Shown here: positions 1 to 5,688 of the stretch, piece after piece | Numbering within the stretch: the first letter of the stretch is position 1 | How the letters are laid out: every line of letters begins with the position of its first letter | DNA from: an uncultured Actinomycetes bacterium | GTDB lineage: Bacteria; Actinomycetota; Actinomycetes; S36-B12 | NCBI GenBank assembly: GCA_937876275.1 | Contig: CALFIA010000234.1 | Span: forward strand, 1-6,918 | Length of the DNA stretch: 6,918 bases | Direction of reading: 5' to 3' | Notes under the pieces: generated by a model | Database searches by the model: none | Seen by the model: only the letters and a program-made list of their open reading frames with translations | What the model was told of the DNA's origin: nothing | Translations under genes and position numbers: made by a program

Positions 1-1
1 C

Positions 2-85
2 GTGCTCGTGATCATCACCATGGTTCGAACTCAGCAGATCGTCGACATGGCGGCGCCAGCCGGAGCCCCCGGCCTCTCGGCCTGA
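2..85 (+). CDS. C-terminal end of an unidentified membrane protein (5' end outside window)
   Basis: Only the last 27 codons and a TGA stop (83-85) are visible, in the frame starting at base 2. The peptide begins with a hydrophobic stretch (VLVIITMV), then RTQQ, then an Ala/Pro/Gly-rich tail ending GLSA. Third codon positions are mostly G or C, as expected for a real gene in this genome. The hydrophobic start suggests the end of a last transmembrane helix followed by a short cytoplasmic tail. In many actinobacteria the gene before crgA on the opposite strand is a rhomboid-family intramembrane serine protease, often ending in a helix followed by VRT; that is only a guess from position and a few residues. 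No catalytic motif is visible. The gene converges on crgA with 47 bases between stops. Confidence 0.45.
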   Translation: MLVIITMVRTQQIVDMAAPAGAPGLSA

Positions 86-104
86 CTTACACGGGTGTTA
101 TTCA

Positions 105-118
105 TCCCCAACTGGGGA
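105..118. terminator. Weak convergent hairpin between the upstream gene and crgA
   Basis: The inverted repeat TCCCC-AACT-GGGGA gives a 5-bp GC-rich stem with a four-base loop, midway between the two convergent stop codons. It is symmetric, so it could act on both transcripts. There is no T tract on either side and the stem is short, so a terminator role is tentative. A second small repeat, GGCC-TCTC-GGCC (71-82), overlaps the end of the upstream gene; read on the minus strand its loop is GAGA, a GNRA tetraloop. Confidence 0.25.
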
Positions 119-123
119 AAGAC

Positions 124-132
124 TGTGGATAA
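124..132 (-). promoter_or_regulatory. Perfect consensus DnaA box (TTATCCACA on the minus strand)
   Basis: The plus strand reads TGTGGATAA, the exact reverse complement of the strict DnaA box TTATCCACA. It ends one base before the crgA stop codon. A degenerate copy (TCATCCCCA, 7 of 9 matches) lies at 102-110 in the same gap. In actinobacteria this gene block lies close to dnaA/oriC, so an isolated DnaA site is plausible. No box cluster or AT-rich unwinding region is present, so this is not an origin. A match to a fixed 9-mer by chance in this window is unlikely but not negligible. Confidence 0.4.
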
Positions 133-396
133 CTACTGCCACTTCGTCGAGAGAATGAAGCCGACGACGATGAAGGCGAAGCCAATGCCGACGTTCACGA
201 GAGCACTCAGATCGCGCATGATCGGGATACTCGAGCCGGCCAGGTAGAACAGCACGATGTAGATGAGGCCCACGAGGAAGCAGGCCACCATCGTGGGGGC
301 CAGCCAGCGCGGTGATCCGAGCTTGGCAACCTTGCGCTCACCCATGGTCTGCTGAGGCGTGTAGACAGCCTTCTTGCGACCCTTGGACTCCGGCAC
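133..396 (-). CDS. crgA: CrgA, cell division protein (FtsZ/PBP-interacting membrane scaffold)
   Basis: This 87-residue protein matches the CrgA family (about 84-93 aa), small actinobacterial membrane proteins that interact with FtsZ, FtsI and PbpA at the septum. The N-terminus PESKGRKKAVY matches the mycobacterial PKSKVRKK start. A basic cytoplasmic region of about 30 residues is followed by helix 1 (about 32-52, from WLAPTMVACF to YLAG), a short external loop, helix 2 (about 66-82) and the terminal TKWQ, close to the usual T-x-x-W ending. I chose the GTG at 396 because the family alignment starts there and a strong Shine-Dalgarno AGGAGG sits 6 bases upstream. The frame stays open much further upstream, but that part is antisense to trpG. 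It is divergently transcribed from trpG, so its leader and promoter overlap the trpG 5' end. Confidence 0.93.
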   Translation of the reverse strand: MPESKGRKKAVYTPQQTMGERKVAKLGSPRWLAPTMVACFLVGLIYIVLFYLAGSSIPIMRDLSALVNVGIGFAFIVVGFILSTKWQ

Positions 397-402
397 GTGG
401 AT

Positions 403-408
403 CCTCCT
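403..408 (-). promoter_or_regulatory. Shine-Dalgarno site of crgA
   Basis: The minus strand reads AGGAGG, followed by six bases and the GTG at 396. It is the strongest ribosome binding site in the window and decides the crgA start over the longer open frame. It shows that the crgA mRNA has a 5' leader, so its transcription start must lie upstream of 408, at or inside the trpG start region. Confidence 0.85.
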
Positions 409-420
409 GCACTGTGGTGA

Positions 421-1065
421 ATGTTCGAGGACCACAATACGGGTGTGGCTCGCATCCTGGTGGTTGATAACTACGACTCCTTCGTATTCAACCTCGTTCA
501 GTACCTGGCACAGCTCGGTGCCGAGGTCACCGTCAAGCGCAATGACGAGGTCACCACGGCTGAGGCTCTCGACTACGACGGAGTCCTGCTCTCGCCTGGC
601 CCCGGAACCCCAGAGGACGCTGGTGTTTGCATCGACATCGTCAAGGACTGCGCAGGCAAGGTGCCGATCTTCGGAGTCTGTCTTGGCCATCAGGCGATTG
701 CCACGGCGTACGGCGCCACCGTCACTCGGGCGCCCGAGTTACTTCATGGCAAGACCTCGGAGGTCTTCCATCAGGAGATCGGCGTGATGGCCGGCCTTCG
801 TGAGCCGTTCACTGCCACGCGTTATCACTCACTCGCGATCGATCCGTCGACGATGCCTGATTCCCTGATGGTCACCGGAGCCACCGAGACCGGAGTGATC
901 ATGGGAATCCGTCATCGTGAACTCGCCGTGGAAGGCGTTCAATTTCATCCGGAGTCAGTGCTGACCGAGGGCGGTCATCACATGCTCGCAAACTGGCTCA
1001 CCGAATGCGGCGACGATCAGGCACTTGCAAAGAGCATCGGACTTGCACCGGTCGTAGGGTCCTAA
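421..1065 (+). CDS. trpG: Anthranilate / aminodeoxychorismate synthase glutaminase subunit (TrpG/PabA)
   Basis: This class I glutamine amidotransferase hydrolyses glutamine and passes ammonia to TrpE (anthranilate, tryptophan route) or PabB (aminodeoxychorismate, folate route); it is cytoplasmic. Numbered from the ATG at 421 (214 aa): ILVVDNYDSF 12-21, oxyanion-loop motif LSPGPGTP 57-64, nucleophile elbow GVCLGHQAI 85-93 with catalytic Cys87, family-typical LLHGKTS 107-113, and His176 and Glu178 in FHPES completing the triad. All key residues are present, so it should be active. The start is uncertain: GTG at 445 gives VARILVVDNYDSF, which fits family N-termini and may be leaderless; ATG at 421 adds eight residues. 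Neither has a good Shine-Dalgarno. TrpG and PabA cannot be separated from sequence alone, and one protein often serves both pathways. The position beside pknB is conserved in actinobacteria. Confidence 0.93.
   Translation: MFEDHNTGVARILVVDNYDSFVFNLVQYLAQLGAEVTVKRNDEVTTAEALDYDGVLLSPGPGTPEDAGVCIDIVKDCAGKVPIFGVCLGHQAIATAYGATVTRAPELLHGKTSEVFHQEIGVMAGLREPFTATRYHSLAIDPSTMPDSLMVTGATETGVIMGIRHRELAVEGVQFHPESVLTEGGHHMLANWLTECGDDQALAKSIGLAPVVGS
433..439. promoter_or_regulatory. Candidate overlapping -10 elements for divergent crgA and trpG transcription
   Basis: On the minus strand TATTGT (439 to 434) fits the TANNNT -10 pattern and would start crgA transcription near 427, giving a leader of about 31 bases that contains its AGGAGG. 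On the plus strand CACAAT (433-438) matches TATAAT at 4 of 6 positions and would place +1 at 445, exactly on a candidate GTG start for trpG. I see no convincing -35 on either strand. The assignment rests on short matches in a region that may also be coding. Confidence 0.22.
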
Positions 1066-1070
1066 CGACC
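1050..1070 (+). terminator. Candidate trpG terminator hairpin
   Basis: GGTCGT (1050-1055) and ACGACC (1065-1070) form a perfect 6-bp stem around a nine-base loop that contains most of the trpG stop codon. With a shifted register TAGG/CCTA can extend the stem. No T tract follows, as is common for actinobacterial terminators. The symmetry means it could also act on the pknB transcript coming from the other side. Confidence 0.4.
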
Positions 1071-1100
1071 CCAGTTCGACTTACGGGATCGCGACTGGGG
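1069..1100 (-). terminator. Candidate pknB terminator hairpin, overlapping the trpG hairpin
   Basis: CCCCAGT (1069-1075) pairs perfectly with ACTGGGG (1094-1100). Two more pairs (1077-1078 with 1092-1093) follow after a one-base bulge, giving about nine pairs around a 13-base loop that holds the pknB TAA. An alternative pairing of CGACCCC (1066-1072) with GGGGTCG (1103-1109) competes with it. No T tract follows. It lies in the convergent 15-base gap, so a role in stopping pknB read-through into trpG is plausible but unproven. Confidence 0.35.
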
Positions 1101-2826
1101 CCGGGGTCGCATTAGTCGGGCCAACCGTCGGCTCGGGCTGCGGCTCGGGCACTGCGATGGCAACGGTGATCGTCACTGTGGTCCCGCGTGAGAGTTCGCT
1201 TCCTGCCTTCGGTGATTGAGCAAGCACGGTGCCTTCGGGAACCGAGGAATCGTTCTGCTCAACGACCTGTGCCTCGAAGCCGGCCTGAGCAAGGTCGCTG
1301 CGCGCCTGCGCTTCACTGAGTCCGGTCACGCTCGGCACTTGCACGAGTCCAGACGAGACGGTGATGTTGATCATCGTGCCTGCATCAACCTGAGTGCCTT
1401 CGGCCGGCGACTGCTCCAGTACGTAACCGGAGGGTTGATCTGATGCCTTCTGCGACACGATGCCGAGCTTCAATCCTGCATCGCTCAATGCGATACGCGC
1501 AGCCTCCGGCGATGTAAGTGCAACAAGCTGCGGCACTGTTGCCTGCTCCTTGCCACTGCTCACCGTGACATTCACTGACTGGTTCTGCTCGAGCTGCTCA
1601 CCAGCAGCCGGCTGCTGCGCGATCACGGTGCCGTCAGGGCGATCGGAGAGTTCAGGAGTCTGGGCACCCAGCTGAAGATGAGCATCAGCCAGGGTGGATG
1701 CGGCCTGCTCGATCGTCAGACCATCGAGATTGGGCACTGCTACGCGAGAGAGATTCGAACTCCCGAGGACGAAACGACCGATGAGCACCGCACCCACGAT
1801 CGCCAGAACAATGGCGACAATCGAGATGACCCAGAAGCCGGCGCGACGCGGCTTGCGCGCCGGGCGGCGGTAGTCATCGCGATAGTCGAGCCCGGCGGCA
1901 GCAACCGCAGGCATCTGCTGGGTGTGCTCGCCGACCACCATCGGCACGGCAGCAGTGACCGGTGATCCAGCAACTGCGCGCTCAACGTCAATGCGGAACT
2001 CGGCGGCAGTCTGATAGCGATCATCGGCACGCTTCGAGAGCGAATGCATGACCACAGTGTCGATTTCGGGGCTCACGCCACCATCAACCTGTGATGGAGG
2101 CGTTGGCATCTCGCTGACGTGCTGGTACGCAATCGAGACCGGGGAGTCACCCGTGAACGGCGGTCGACCGGTCAGCAATTCGTAGAGCAGCACTCCGGCC
2201 GAGTAGAGGTCGGATCGGGCATCGACAACCTCACCGCGCGCTTGCTCAGGCGAGAGATATTGAGCAGTGCCCATGACTGCGGATGTTGCGGTCATGGTGT
2301 TGCCGACGTCGTTCAGTGCGCGTGCAATGCCGAAATCCATCACCTTGACGTCGCCGGTGCGAGTCAGCATGACGTTCGCCGGCTTGATATCGCGATGCAC
2401 GATGCCGTGGCGATGTGCGTAGTCAAGAGCAGACAACACTCCGGAAATAATTTCTAGGGCTCGCTCTGGGAGTAAGCGTCGACCTGAGGTCAACAATTGA
2501 CGCAGGGTCATGCCATCGACATATTCCATGACGATGTACGGCACGACGATCGCATCGGCACCCTCACCGGCGAGGACGTCTTCGCCGGTGTCGTAGACGG
2601 CAACGATGTTGGGATGGTTCAGCGCAGCAGCCGACTGCGCCTCTCGGCGAAAGCGCGCCTGGAACGAAGGATCGCGGGCGAGATCAGGGCGAAGGATCTT
2701 GACCGCAACACGGCGACCCAGGCGAAGGTCGCGGCCTTCATGTACCTCGGCCATGCCGCCGCGACCGATGACCTCGCCGATCTCGTAGCGATCGCCCAGC
2801 ATGCGGCTCGCTCCGCCAGCGTCCAT
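1081..2826 (-). CDS. pknB: PknB-type Ser/Thr protein kinase with three PASTA domains
   Basis: This is a 581-residue membrane kinase. It phosphorylates peptidoglycan and division proteins in response to muropeptide or lipid II bound outside the cell (family knowledge). Kinase domain about 12-285: Gly-rich loop GRGGMAEV 21-28, ATP Lys43 (VAVK), catalytic HRDIKPAN with Asp146 and Asn151, DFG 164-166, and SPE 192-194. Activation-loop Thr179 and Thr181 sit at the same spacing as Mycobacterium tuberculosis PknB Thr171/Thr173, the autophosphorylated sites removed by PstP. After a linker come one helix (about 331-353), three PASTA repeats (about 363-425, 429-493, 495-558) and a Pro-rich tail. The mycobacterial protein has four PASTA repeats. 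The start at 2826 is chosen because GAGGA lies 7 bases upstream; the in-frame ATG at 2832 is only one base from it. It is last in the operon, 34 bases after pbpA. Confidence 0.96.
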   Translation of the reverse strand: MDAGGASRMLGDRYEIGEVIGRGGMAEVHEGRDLRLGRRVAVKILRPDLARDPSFQARFRREAQSAAALNHPNIVAVYDTGEDVLAGEGADAIVVPYIVMEYVDGMTLRQLLTSGRRLLPERALEIISGVLSALDYAHRHGIVHRDIKPANVMLTRTGDVKVMDFGIARALNDVGNTMTATSAVMGTAQYLSPEQARGEVVDARSDLYSAGVLLYELLTGRPPFTGDSPVSIAYQHVSEMPTPPSQVDGGVSPEIDTVVMHSLSKRADDRYQTAAEFRIDVERAVAGSPVTAAVPMVVGEHTQQMPAVAAAGLDYRDDYRRPARKPRRAGFWVISIVAIVLAIVGAVLIGRFVLGSSNLSRVAVPNLDGLTIEQAASTLADAHLQLGAQTPELSDRPDGTVIAQQPAAGEQLEQNQSVNVTVSSGKEQATVPQLVALTSPEAARIALSDAGLKLGIVSQKASDQPSGYVLEQSPAEGTQVDAGTMINITVSSGLVQVPSVTGLSEAQARSDLAQAGFEAQVVEQNDSSVPEGTVLAQSPKAGSELSRGTTVTITVAIAVPEPQPEPTVGPTNATPAPVAIP

Positions 2827-2833
2827 TGTCATG

Positions 2834-2838
2834 TCCTC
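2834..2838 (-). promoter_or_regulatory. Shine-Dalgarno site of pknB, deciding its start
   Basis: The minus strand reads GAGGA, then seven bases, then ATG at 2826. The upstream in-frame ATG at 2832 is one base from GAGGA and too close to be used. The site gives pknB independent translation initiation, unlike rodA and pbpA. Confidence 0.6.
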
Positions 2839-2854
2839 ATGATCTCAGGTTCGG

Positions 2855-2868
2855 TGCGCATCAGCGCA
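2855..2868 (-). other. Small hairpin over the pbpA stop codon
   Basis: TGCGC-ATCA-GCGCA forms a 5-bp stem with a four-base loop. On the minus strand the loop is TGAT and holds the pbpA TGA stop. It lies 16 bases before the pknB Shine-Dalgarno. A role in mRNA processing or partial termination is conceivable, but the stem is short and chance pairing is common at this GC content. Confidence 0.2.
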
Positions 2869-4303
2869 GAACAGCCTTCATGACACTCTTGGCAATCGGA
2901 GCAGCCAGGGCATTGCCGCTGATTTCCGCGGTACCGGCATCCTCGATCATCACGGCGACAGCGACTTTCGGATTCTTCGCCGGTGCAAAGGAGACGAACC
3001 AGGCAACGGACGGGCGGTCGTTCCCCGTCTGGGCTGTTCCGGTCTTACCGGCCACTCGAACCCCCGGAATGCGCGCATTGGAGCCCGTGCCGTTATCGAC
3101 CACATTGACCATCATCTCGGTTTCAGTCGCGGCGTCGGCTGCAGTCATCGCGGTGGCGAAGACCTCCGGCTGGGTCGTCTTGAGAATGGCGAGATCTTGG
3201 CCTCGCACCTCCTGGACGAGATACGGCTTCATGGTCACCCCGCCATTGCCAATCGCTGCGCCCACCATGGCCATCTGCATCGCTGTGGCTCTGACATCGA
3301 ACTGACCGATTGCGGTCAGCGCGGTCTGTGGCACGTCGGGGTTCTCGGGGTACATCGACCGGGCAGCGCGCAGCGGAATGTCGAAAGCCGTATCGAAGCC
3401 CATTTTCTCTGCCTGAGCACGTAATGCGTCGTCGCCAAGTTGAACGCCAAGCCACGCGAACGCGGTATTGCAGGAGAGGGCAAGCGCATCGCGCAAGGTG
3501 ACCTGGCCATTAGTGCCGCACGCTTTGTCATTCCAGTTGTGAAGCTTGGTCGTGGTGTTCGGGAGCGTGTATGCGCGCGGGCCGGGAAGTATGGAGTCAG
3601 GCGTGTACTGGCCCGAGGCAAGGGCCGCCGCGGTCGTCACGAGCTTGAAGGTCGAGCCAGGCGGATTCAGCGCCACGATCGGGCGATTGAGTAATGGCTT
3701 TGTGGGGTCATCGCGAAGTGCGTTGTAGTACTCGCGAATCGAAGCCGGATCGTGGTTGGTGAGCCGGTTCGGATCGAAGGACGGTGACTGGACCGAGGCG
3801 AGAATGCGACCGGTGGCCGGTTCGATGGCCACGACCGCGCCGACCTTGCTCCCCAGCCCCTTGAATGCGGCTTCCTGTGCGGCGGAATTGATCGTCGTGG
3901 TGACCGCGCCGCCTGTGCGTCGACGTCCGGCGAAGAGCTGCTGAATGCGGTCGACGAAGAAGAGATCGCTCTTGCCGGTGAGGATGTTGTTCTCAGTGCG
4001 CTCGAGACCGGTAGCGCCGTAGACCAGCGAGTAGAAGCCGGTGACCGGTGCGAAGAGGGGCCCGTTGCTGTACTCGCGTTGATAGCGCAGGGTGTTGCCG
4101 GTCTCCACCGATCGTGCCGCCGGCTCATTGCCAACCAGGATTGGACCGCGTTCACGGTCGTACTCCGCGAGGAGGTTGCGCTGATTGCCGGGGCGATCGC
4201 GATAGTCGCGGGCCATGAAGACCTGGATGATCGTGAGGTTGACGATCAGGGCCACCATCAAGAGGGCGAGCACGAGACCGATACGACGAATGGGTCGATT
4301 CAC
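2861..4303 (-). CDS. pbpA: PbpA, class B penicillin-binding protein (peptidoglycan DD-transpeptidase)
   Basis: This 480-residue protein crosslinks peptidoglycan stem peptides outside the membrane and is the probable partner of the adjacent SEDS protein. A short basic N-terminus and one helix (about 8-29) anchor it. Residues about 30-150 form the non-catalytic domain typical of actinobacterial PBPA, and about 155-478 the transpeptidase domain. Active-site motifs are complete: STFK 217-220 (nucleophile Ser217, Lys220), SCN 277-279 and KTGTAQTG 420-427. The conserved YGATGLE (95-101) also fits PBPA. Length is close to the mycobacterial homologue. Cys262 and Cys278 flank the second motif and could pair. 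The start is GTG at 4303, sharing GTGA with the rodA stop. No strong Shine-Dalgarno is visible, so translation is probably coupled to rodA. Its mycobacterial homologue is tied to septation and PknB phosphorylation. Confidence 0.96.
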   Translation of the reverse strand: MNRPIRRIGLVLALLMVALIVNLTIIQVFMARDYRDRPGNQRNLLAEYDRERGPILVGNEPAARSVETGNTLRYQREYSNGPLFAPVTGFYSLVYGATGLERTENNILTGKSDLFFVDRIQQLFAGRRRTGGAVTTTINSAAQEAAFKGLGSKVGAVVAIEPATGRILASVQSPSFDPNRLTNHDPASIREYYNALRDDPTKPLLNRPIVALNPPGSTFKLVTTAAALASGQYTPDSILPGPRAYTLPNTTTKLHNWNDKACGTNGQVTLRDALALSCNTAFAWLGVQLGDDALRAQAEKMGFDTAFDIPLRAARSMYPENPDVPQTALTAIGQFDVRATAMQMAMVGAAIGNGGVTMKPYLVQEVRGQDLAILKTTQPEVFATAMTAADAATETEMMVNVVDNGTGSNARIPGVRVAGKTGTAQTGNDRPSVAWFVSFAPAKNPKVAVAVMIEDAGTAEISGNALAAPIAKSVMKAVLR

Positions 4304-5688
4304 GGGCGTCTCACGACCTGGGTGAGCGCCTCGTCGACTGCCGGCGCCGTGACGTCAGGGCGACGTGCGCGATCGCTAATGCGCAGCAGCAAGCCGATGA
4401 TGATGAAGTTCGCGATGAGAGAGGATCCGCCATACGAGAGGAAGGGAGTTGTCAGGCCGGTGAGTGGGATCAGCTTGGTCACGCCACCGATGATCACGAA
4501 GACTTGAAGGGCGAGGGTGATCGATAGACCGGCGGCCAACAGCTTGCCGAAGGAGTCGCGCACCGAGATCGCCGTGCGCAGGCCCCGTTCGATCAAGATT
4601 CCGTACATCAGCAGCATTGCGATCAGGCCGGTGAGGCCGATCTCCTCGCCGAGGGCCGCGACGATGAAGTCGGTGTTGGCGAAGGGCACCAGGTTCGGGA
4701 AACCCTGACCGAGTCCGGCGCCGAGAAGGCCGCCATTGGCAAAGCCGAACAGACTTTGCACGATCTGGTAGCCGGAGTCCTGCGCATACGTCCAGGGGTC
4801 GAGCCAGATCTCGACGCGAAGGCGCACGTGCCCGAAGAACATGTAGGCCAGCACGGCACCAATGACGAAGAGGCCGCCGCCCAGTACGAGCCACGAGCGA
4901 CGCTGGGTCGCGATGTAGAGCATCGACACGAAAAGGCCGAAGAACAGCATGGACGTTCCGAGGTCGTTCTCGAAGACGAGCACGGCGAGGGAGACAAGCC
5001 AGGCGATCAGCAGAGGGCCGAGGTCCTTGGGGCGTGGGAAGCCCAGGCCTAGGAACTTGGTGCGCACTAGAGCTAGGGAGTCACGTTTCACCACGAGGTA
5101 ACCCGCGAAGAAGATCGTGAGCAGGATTTTTGCCAGCTCACCAGGCTGGAAGGAGAGCCCGAACATGCGCACCCACAAGGTCGCGCCGTTGACAGTCGTG
5201 CCCACAACCGGAGCGAGCGGCAGCACGAGCAGGATGATGCCGATCAAGCCGAAGGTGTACGTGTAGCGCTGAAGACGGCGGTGATCGCGCACGATCACCA
5301 GTACTGCGATGAACAGCACTACGGCGATCGCGAACCAAGTGAGCTGCGCGTACACATCAGGCGTGGGCAACGGTGCGTCGTTGCGCACCGCACGCTGCGC
5401 TGCTGACACATCGATGCGGTAGATCATCACGAGGCCGAGAATGGTCAGCAACGTGGTGACCGGCAGCATGATCGGGTCTGCGTACGGTGCAGTGAAGCGC
5501 ACGGTGATGTGCATCGCGAGCGCAAGCGCGCCCACGACACCGATGGTGATCCATAGTCGCGTCGTGGTGCCCTCGCCGGTGGCCCAGCCGACCTGAAGAA
5601 CGCCGAGCACGCCGATAAGCCAGGCGAAGACGAGAAGGATCAGCTCGACACCGCGGCGAGTGGGCTGCCTGACGGCAGGAATGCTCAC
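4300..5688 (-). CDS. rodA: RodA/FtsW-family SEDS peptidoglycan glycosyltransferase
   Basis: This 462-residue polytopic membrane protein polymerises glycan strands from lipid II, working with a class B PBP. It is strongly hydrophobic throughout, with about ten or more helices. SEDS landmarks in order: NGATLWVRMFG (167-177) leading to FQPGELAKI (180-188), FENDLGTS (239-246), YQIVQSLFGFANGG (307-320) before GAGLGQG, the large external loop ending in NTDFIVAALGEEIG with Asp340 (equivalent to the catalytic Asp of RodA), and LTTPFLSYGGSSL (412-424). A charged cytoplasmic tail of about 25 residues ends the protein. Length resembles mycobacterial RodA (about 469 aa). Sequence alone does not cleanly separate RodA from FtsW; the pstP-rodA-pbpA order supports RodA. 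The start is GTG at 5688, overlapping the pstP stop as GTGA, with no clear Shine-Dalgarno, which suggests coupled translation. Confidence 0.95.
   Translation of the reverse strand: MSIPAVRQPTRRGVELILLVFAWLIGVLGVLQVGWATGEGTTTRLWITIGVVGALALAMHITVRFTAPYADPIMLPVTTLLTILGLVMIYRIDVSAAQRAVRNDAPLPTPDVYAQLTWFAIAVVLFIAVLVIVRDHRRLQRYTYTFGLIGIILLVLPLAPVVGTTVNGATLWVRMFGLSFQPGELAKILLTIFFAGYLVVKRDSLALVRTKFLGLGFPRPKDLGPLLIAWLVSLAVLVFENDLGTSMLFFGLFVSMLYIATQRRSWLVLGGGLFVIGAVLAYMFFGHVRLRVEIWLDPWTYAQDSGYQIVQSLFGFANGGLLGAGLGQGFPNLVPFANTDFIVAALGEEIGLTGLIAMLLMYGILIERGLRTAISVRDSFGKLLAAGLSITLALQVFVIIGGVTKLIPLTGLTTPFLSYGGSSLIANFIIIGLLLRISDRARRPDVTAPAVDEALTQVVRRP

Noticed and set aside
397..690. Long N-terminal extension of the crgA frame, open to 690 on the minus strand (98 extra residues)
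   Set aside because: It is entirely antisense to trpG, has no CrgA-family similarity, and the GTG at 396 has an AGGAGG at ideal distance plus a family-matching N-terminus.
1153..1740. PASTA region considered as a DNA-level tandem repeat
   Set aside because: The three units are similar as protein folds but diverged in nucleotide sequence; I see no direct DNA repeat.
2497..2883. 128-codon plus-strand frame opposite the pknB kinase domain, and similar frames at 2119-2457 and 1678-1965
   Set aside because: They mirror conserved kinase and PASTA codons, have no domain signals or good ribosome binding sites, and are explained by codon bias.
3086..3094. TTATCGACC within pbpA, and GGTTGATAA near 464-472 in trpG, as further DnaA boxes
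   Set aside because: Each matches only 7 of 9 positions and encodes conserved residues; without clustering they are not credible.
3667..4155. Minus-strand alternative frames within pbpA and rodA (such as 3667-4155 and 4376-4894)
   Set aside because: These are shifted-frame shadows of intact genes with complete motifs; there is no sign of a frameshift in pbpA or rodA.
4192..4204. GCGATCGC-type octamers (also near 4369 and 5323) as possible HIP1-like repeats
   Set aside because: There are only a few, in coding sequence, and they are expected from Arg/Ala/Ile codons at this GC content; HIP1 is a cyanobacterial feature.
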